This document shows, in pieces, positions 3,887 through 5,139 of a DNA stretch of 5,139 bases (its first letter is position 1; each line of letters opens with the position of its first letter). The translations under genes were made by a program, and so were the position numbers. The notes under the pieces were generated by a model that worked only from the letters and a program-made list of their open reading frames with translations, ran no database searches and was not told where the DNA came from. The DNA comes from Candidatus Halarchaeoplasma halalkaliphilum (GTDB lineage: Archaea > Thermoplasmatota > Thermoplasmata > Halarchaeoplasmatales > Halarchaeoplasmataceae). The stretch is from positions 1 to 5,139 of the forward strand of contig SLLU01000057.1 in NCBI GenBank assembly GCA_007133925.1, given 5' to 3'.

Positions 3887-5139
3887 CTAGGAACCGTATA
3901 CCCGTGCCCCTCCTGAGTCATAGGTTCGATGAAGGCGGCCTTCGGTGTATTCCTCGTAGGCATGGATATCCCACACCGCCTCTTCCACACCATACCTTAC
4001 TTCAACGTAGTTATTGAAATAATCCACGAATATTATACGCGCAACATCTCCTTGGGTCGCCGGTAGAGGATAACCGTAACCTCCCTCGTCCCTTCCTGGC
4101 ACCCCTTGGTGTCTGGCTCTGAAGGTCACCTCGGATTCCCTCTCGTAGTCCAGGTATTTAAAAAGCCCCATGTGAGTGTCGGTGACCACCACCCGGCCCT
4201 CCATGTGTTCCTGGGCGAACCTCCCGGCGGAATAACCCTCTATGGATGGTGTCTCTATGGCATCCACACCGTTTTTGGCTATTGGTATCAGTATCAGGCA
4301 GAGTGCCAGGACCACCACCAATCCCTTTGTGACCATCCTGTCCAGGTATCCATTACCCCGGGTGACCACAAGGGCAACGGCCAGGAGGGAGCCGGGAACG
4401 ATGGCCGTCAGAAAAGCCCTCTCGATGAGCCGCCCTCCCCGTAAGGCCGAGTAACCCAGCCAGAAGTAGCTGCCTATGAAAAAGGAGGTGAGGACCACCC
4501 AAATGACGGCCTTGCGGTTCTTGAGTATGATCACACCTACCACACCGATCAGGGACTGAAGTGCACCCATGAACATGCGTATGTTGTTGACCAAACGGTA
4601 AGACTGACTGGTCTCTGTGGGTCCCCCGGTTCCCAGGTGGGAATCCCCACCGGATAGAACGTGTTCGAAAAGATCATCCACGAATTCCCGTATATGGGGC
4701 ATCGTATGATACACGAGTAACATACCTCCAAAGAAGGCGGTGGGAAGCAGGAGGAACCACTTCAGGGTATCCCAAACCCCTTTGTTGTAAACGTAAGAAA
4801 GGATGAGTACCGTGAAGATAACCAAGCAGAAGCACATGAATATGATCATACCAGGGTGTGCCGGGATGATGGAGAGCATCACGAGTCCCGTGAGTATCCC
4901 CAGAAGGACCGATCGGCGGTGAACAGCCATGACCAGGAGCATGATGAATATGCTCCAGAGCATCACACCGAAGCCCTGTCTTGCCATGTGGTATTCCATG
5001 TACCAGTTGAGTGAGAGAAAGGTGACAGGTGCTAGGAGGGCATAACCGGTGGAGAGGGTCCTTGCCCCGGTGTAGATAGATATGCTCACCACCAGTGCTA
5101 TGAGGGCGGGAACTATCCTGCTGAATCCCAGGGGATCCG
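3887..5139 (-). CDS. Polytopic membrane protein, GT-C glycosyltransferase-like (5' partial)
   Basis: The frame is open to the right edge: 416 codons are visible and the true start lies outside. GTG 5092 is internal to a hydrophobic segment (upstream residues DPLGFSRIVPALIAL), so it is not the start. About ten transmembrane segments precede a soluble C-terminal part of roughly 125 residues (bases about 4270-3890). Loops carry features common in archaeal GT-C or PMT-like proteins: NWYMEYHMARQGFG in an early loop, IIPAHPG before a membrane segment, and RLIERAFL before a late one. The soluble part has GRVVVTDTHMGLFKYL, RIIFVDYF and the ending YDSGGARVYGS, resembling the C-termini of archaeal lipid-linked sugar transferases or DUF2206-like proteins. 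If so, it would transfer a sugar from a polyprenyl donor on the outer membrane face. The catalytic Asp/Glu loop expected near the N-terminus is not in the window, so an oligosaccharide polymerase is an alternative. It ends in TAG, unlike the TGA of the other genes. Confidence 0.6.
   Translation of the reverse strand, partial: DPLGFSRIVPALIALVVSISIYTGARTLSTGYALLAPVTFLSLNWYMEYHMARQGFGVMLWSIFIMLLVMAVHRRSVLLGILTGLVMLSIIPAHPGMIIFMCFCLVIFTVLILSYVYNKGVWDTLKWFLLLPTAFFGGMLLVYHTMPHIREFVDDLFEHVLSGGDSHLGTGGPTETSQSYRLVNNIRMFMGALQSLIGVVGVIILKNRKAVIWVVLTSFFIGSYFWLGYSALRGGRLIERAFLTAIVPGSLLAVALVVTRGNGYLDRMVTKGLVVVLALCLILIPIAKNGVDAIETPSIEGYSAGRFAQEHMEGRVVVTDTHMGLFKYLDYERESEVTFRARHQGVPGRDEGGYGYPLPATQGDVARIIFVDYFNNYVEVRYGVEEAVWDIHAYEEYTEGRLHRTYDSGGARVYGS

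Noticed and set aside
3866..3889. Read-through of TAG (pyrrolysine) at the end of the membrane protein
   Set aside because: Read-through would add only LIHRPA before TAA, and the protein already ends in a typical C-terminal motif.
5133..5138. GGATCC at the right edge as a cloning junction
   Set aside because: The same hexamer occurs at about 2343 and 3149 inside genes, and the reading frame continues to the edge, so it carries no information.

Overview
This 5.1-kb window most likely comes from an archaeon, probably a mesophilic euryarchaeote. A Thermoplasmata-like lineage is my best guess, but it rests on style and not on a marker gene. The evidence is that three of the genes have an AT-rich TATA-like box about 33-36 nt before the start codon and no Shine-Dalgarno motif, as in leaderless archaeal transcripts. 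T-rich tracts rather than strong hairpins follow several genes, Cys/His zinc-ribbon and secreted membrane-anchored proteins are present, and there is no bacterial -35/-10 pattern. No rRNA, tRNA, CRISPR array, insertion sequence or integrase is visible.

Layout, left to right: (1) 1-823 (+), the 3' part of a bactofilin-like beta-helical protein whose tail contains 14 perfect Glu4-His/Tyr pentapeptides encoded by a 15-bp tandem repeat. (2) 830-1837 (-), a secreted lipoprotein with the C-terminal signature of the AttH/CrtC lipocalin-like family, convergent with gene 1 and only 6 bp away. (3) 1944-2138 (-), a 64-residue cold-shock-domain protein with a strong ribosome binding site and an A9 leader tract. 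(4) 2263-3534 (+), divergent from the cold-shock gene, an unrecognised protein with a signal peptide, a large ectodomain, one membrane span and a short cytoplasmic tail. (5) 3539-3829 (-), a 96-residue protein combining a C2H2 (DUF1059-like) module with a zinc ribbon, convergent with gene 4 and 4 bp away. (6) 3887-5139 (-), the C-terminal part of a polytopic membrane protein with GT-C glycosyltransferase-like architecture, running off the right edge.

Most genes appear to be transcribed individually: strands alternate, each internal gene start has its own TATA-like element, and the two convergent pairs are packed stop to stop. Four of the six products are envelope-associated or cytoskeletal (bactofilin, lipoprotein, single-span surface protein, multi-span putative glycosyltransferase). 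The other two are small nucleic-acid-binding or zinc-binding proteins. A shared envelope function is possible, but the gene order alone does not prove it. The most distinctive item is the bactofilin tail, which is both an expanding minisatellite and an extreme acidic/histidine polymer.
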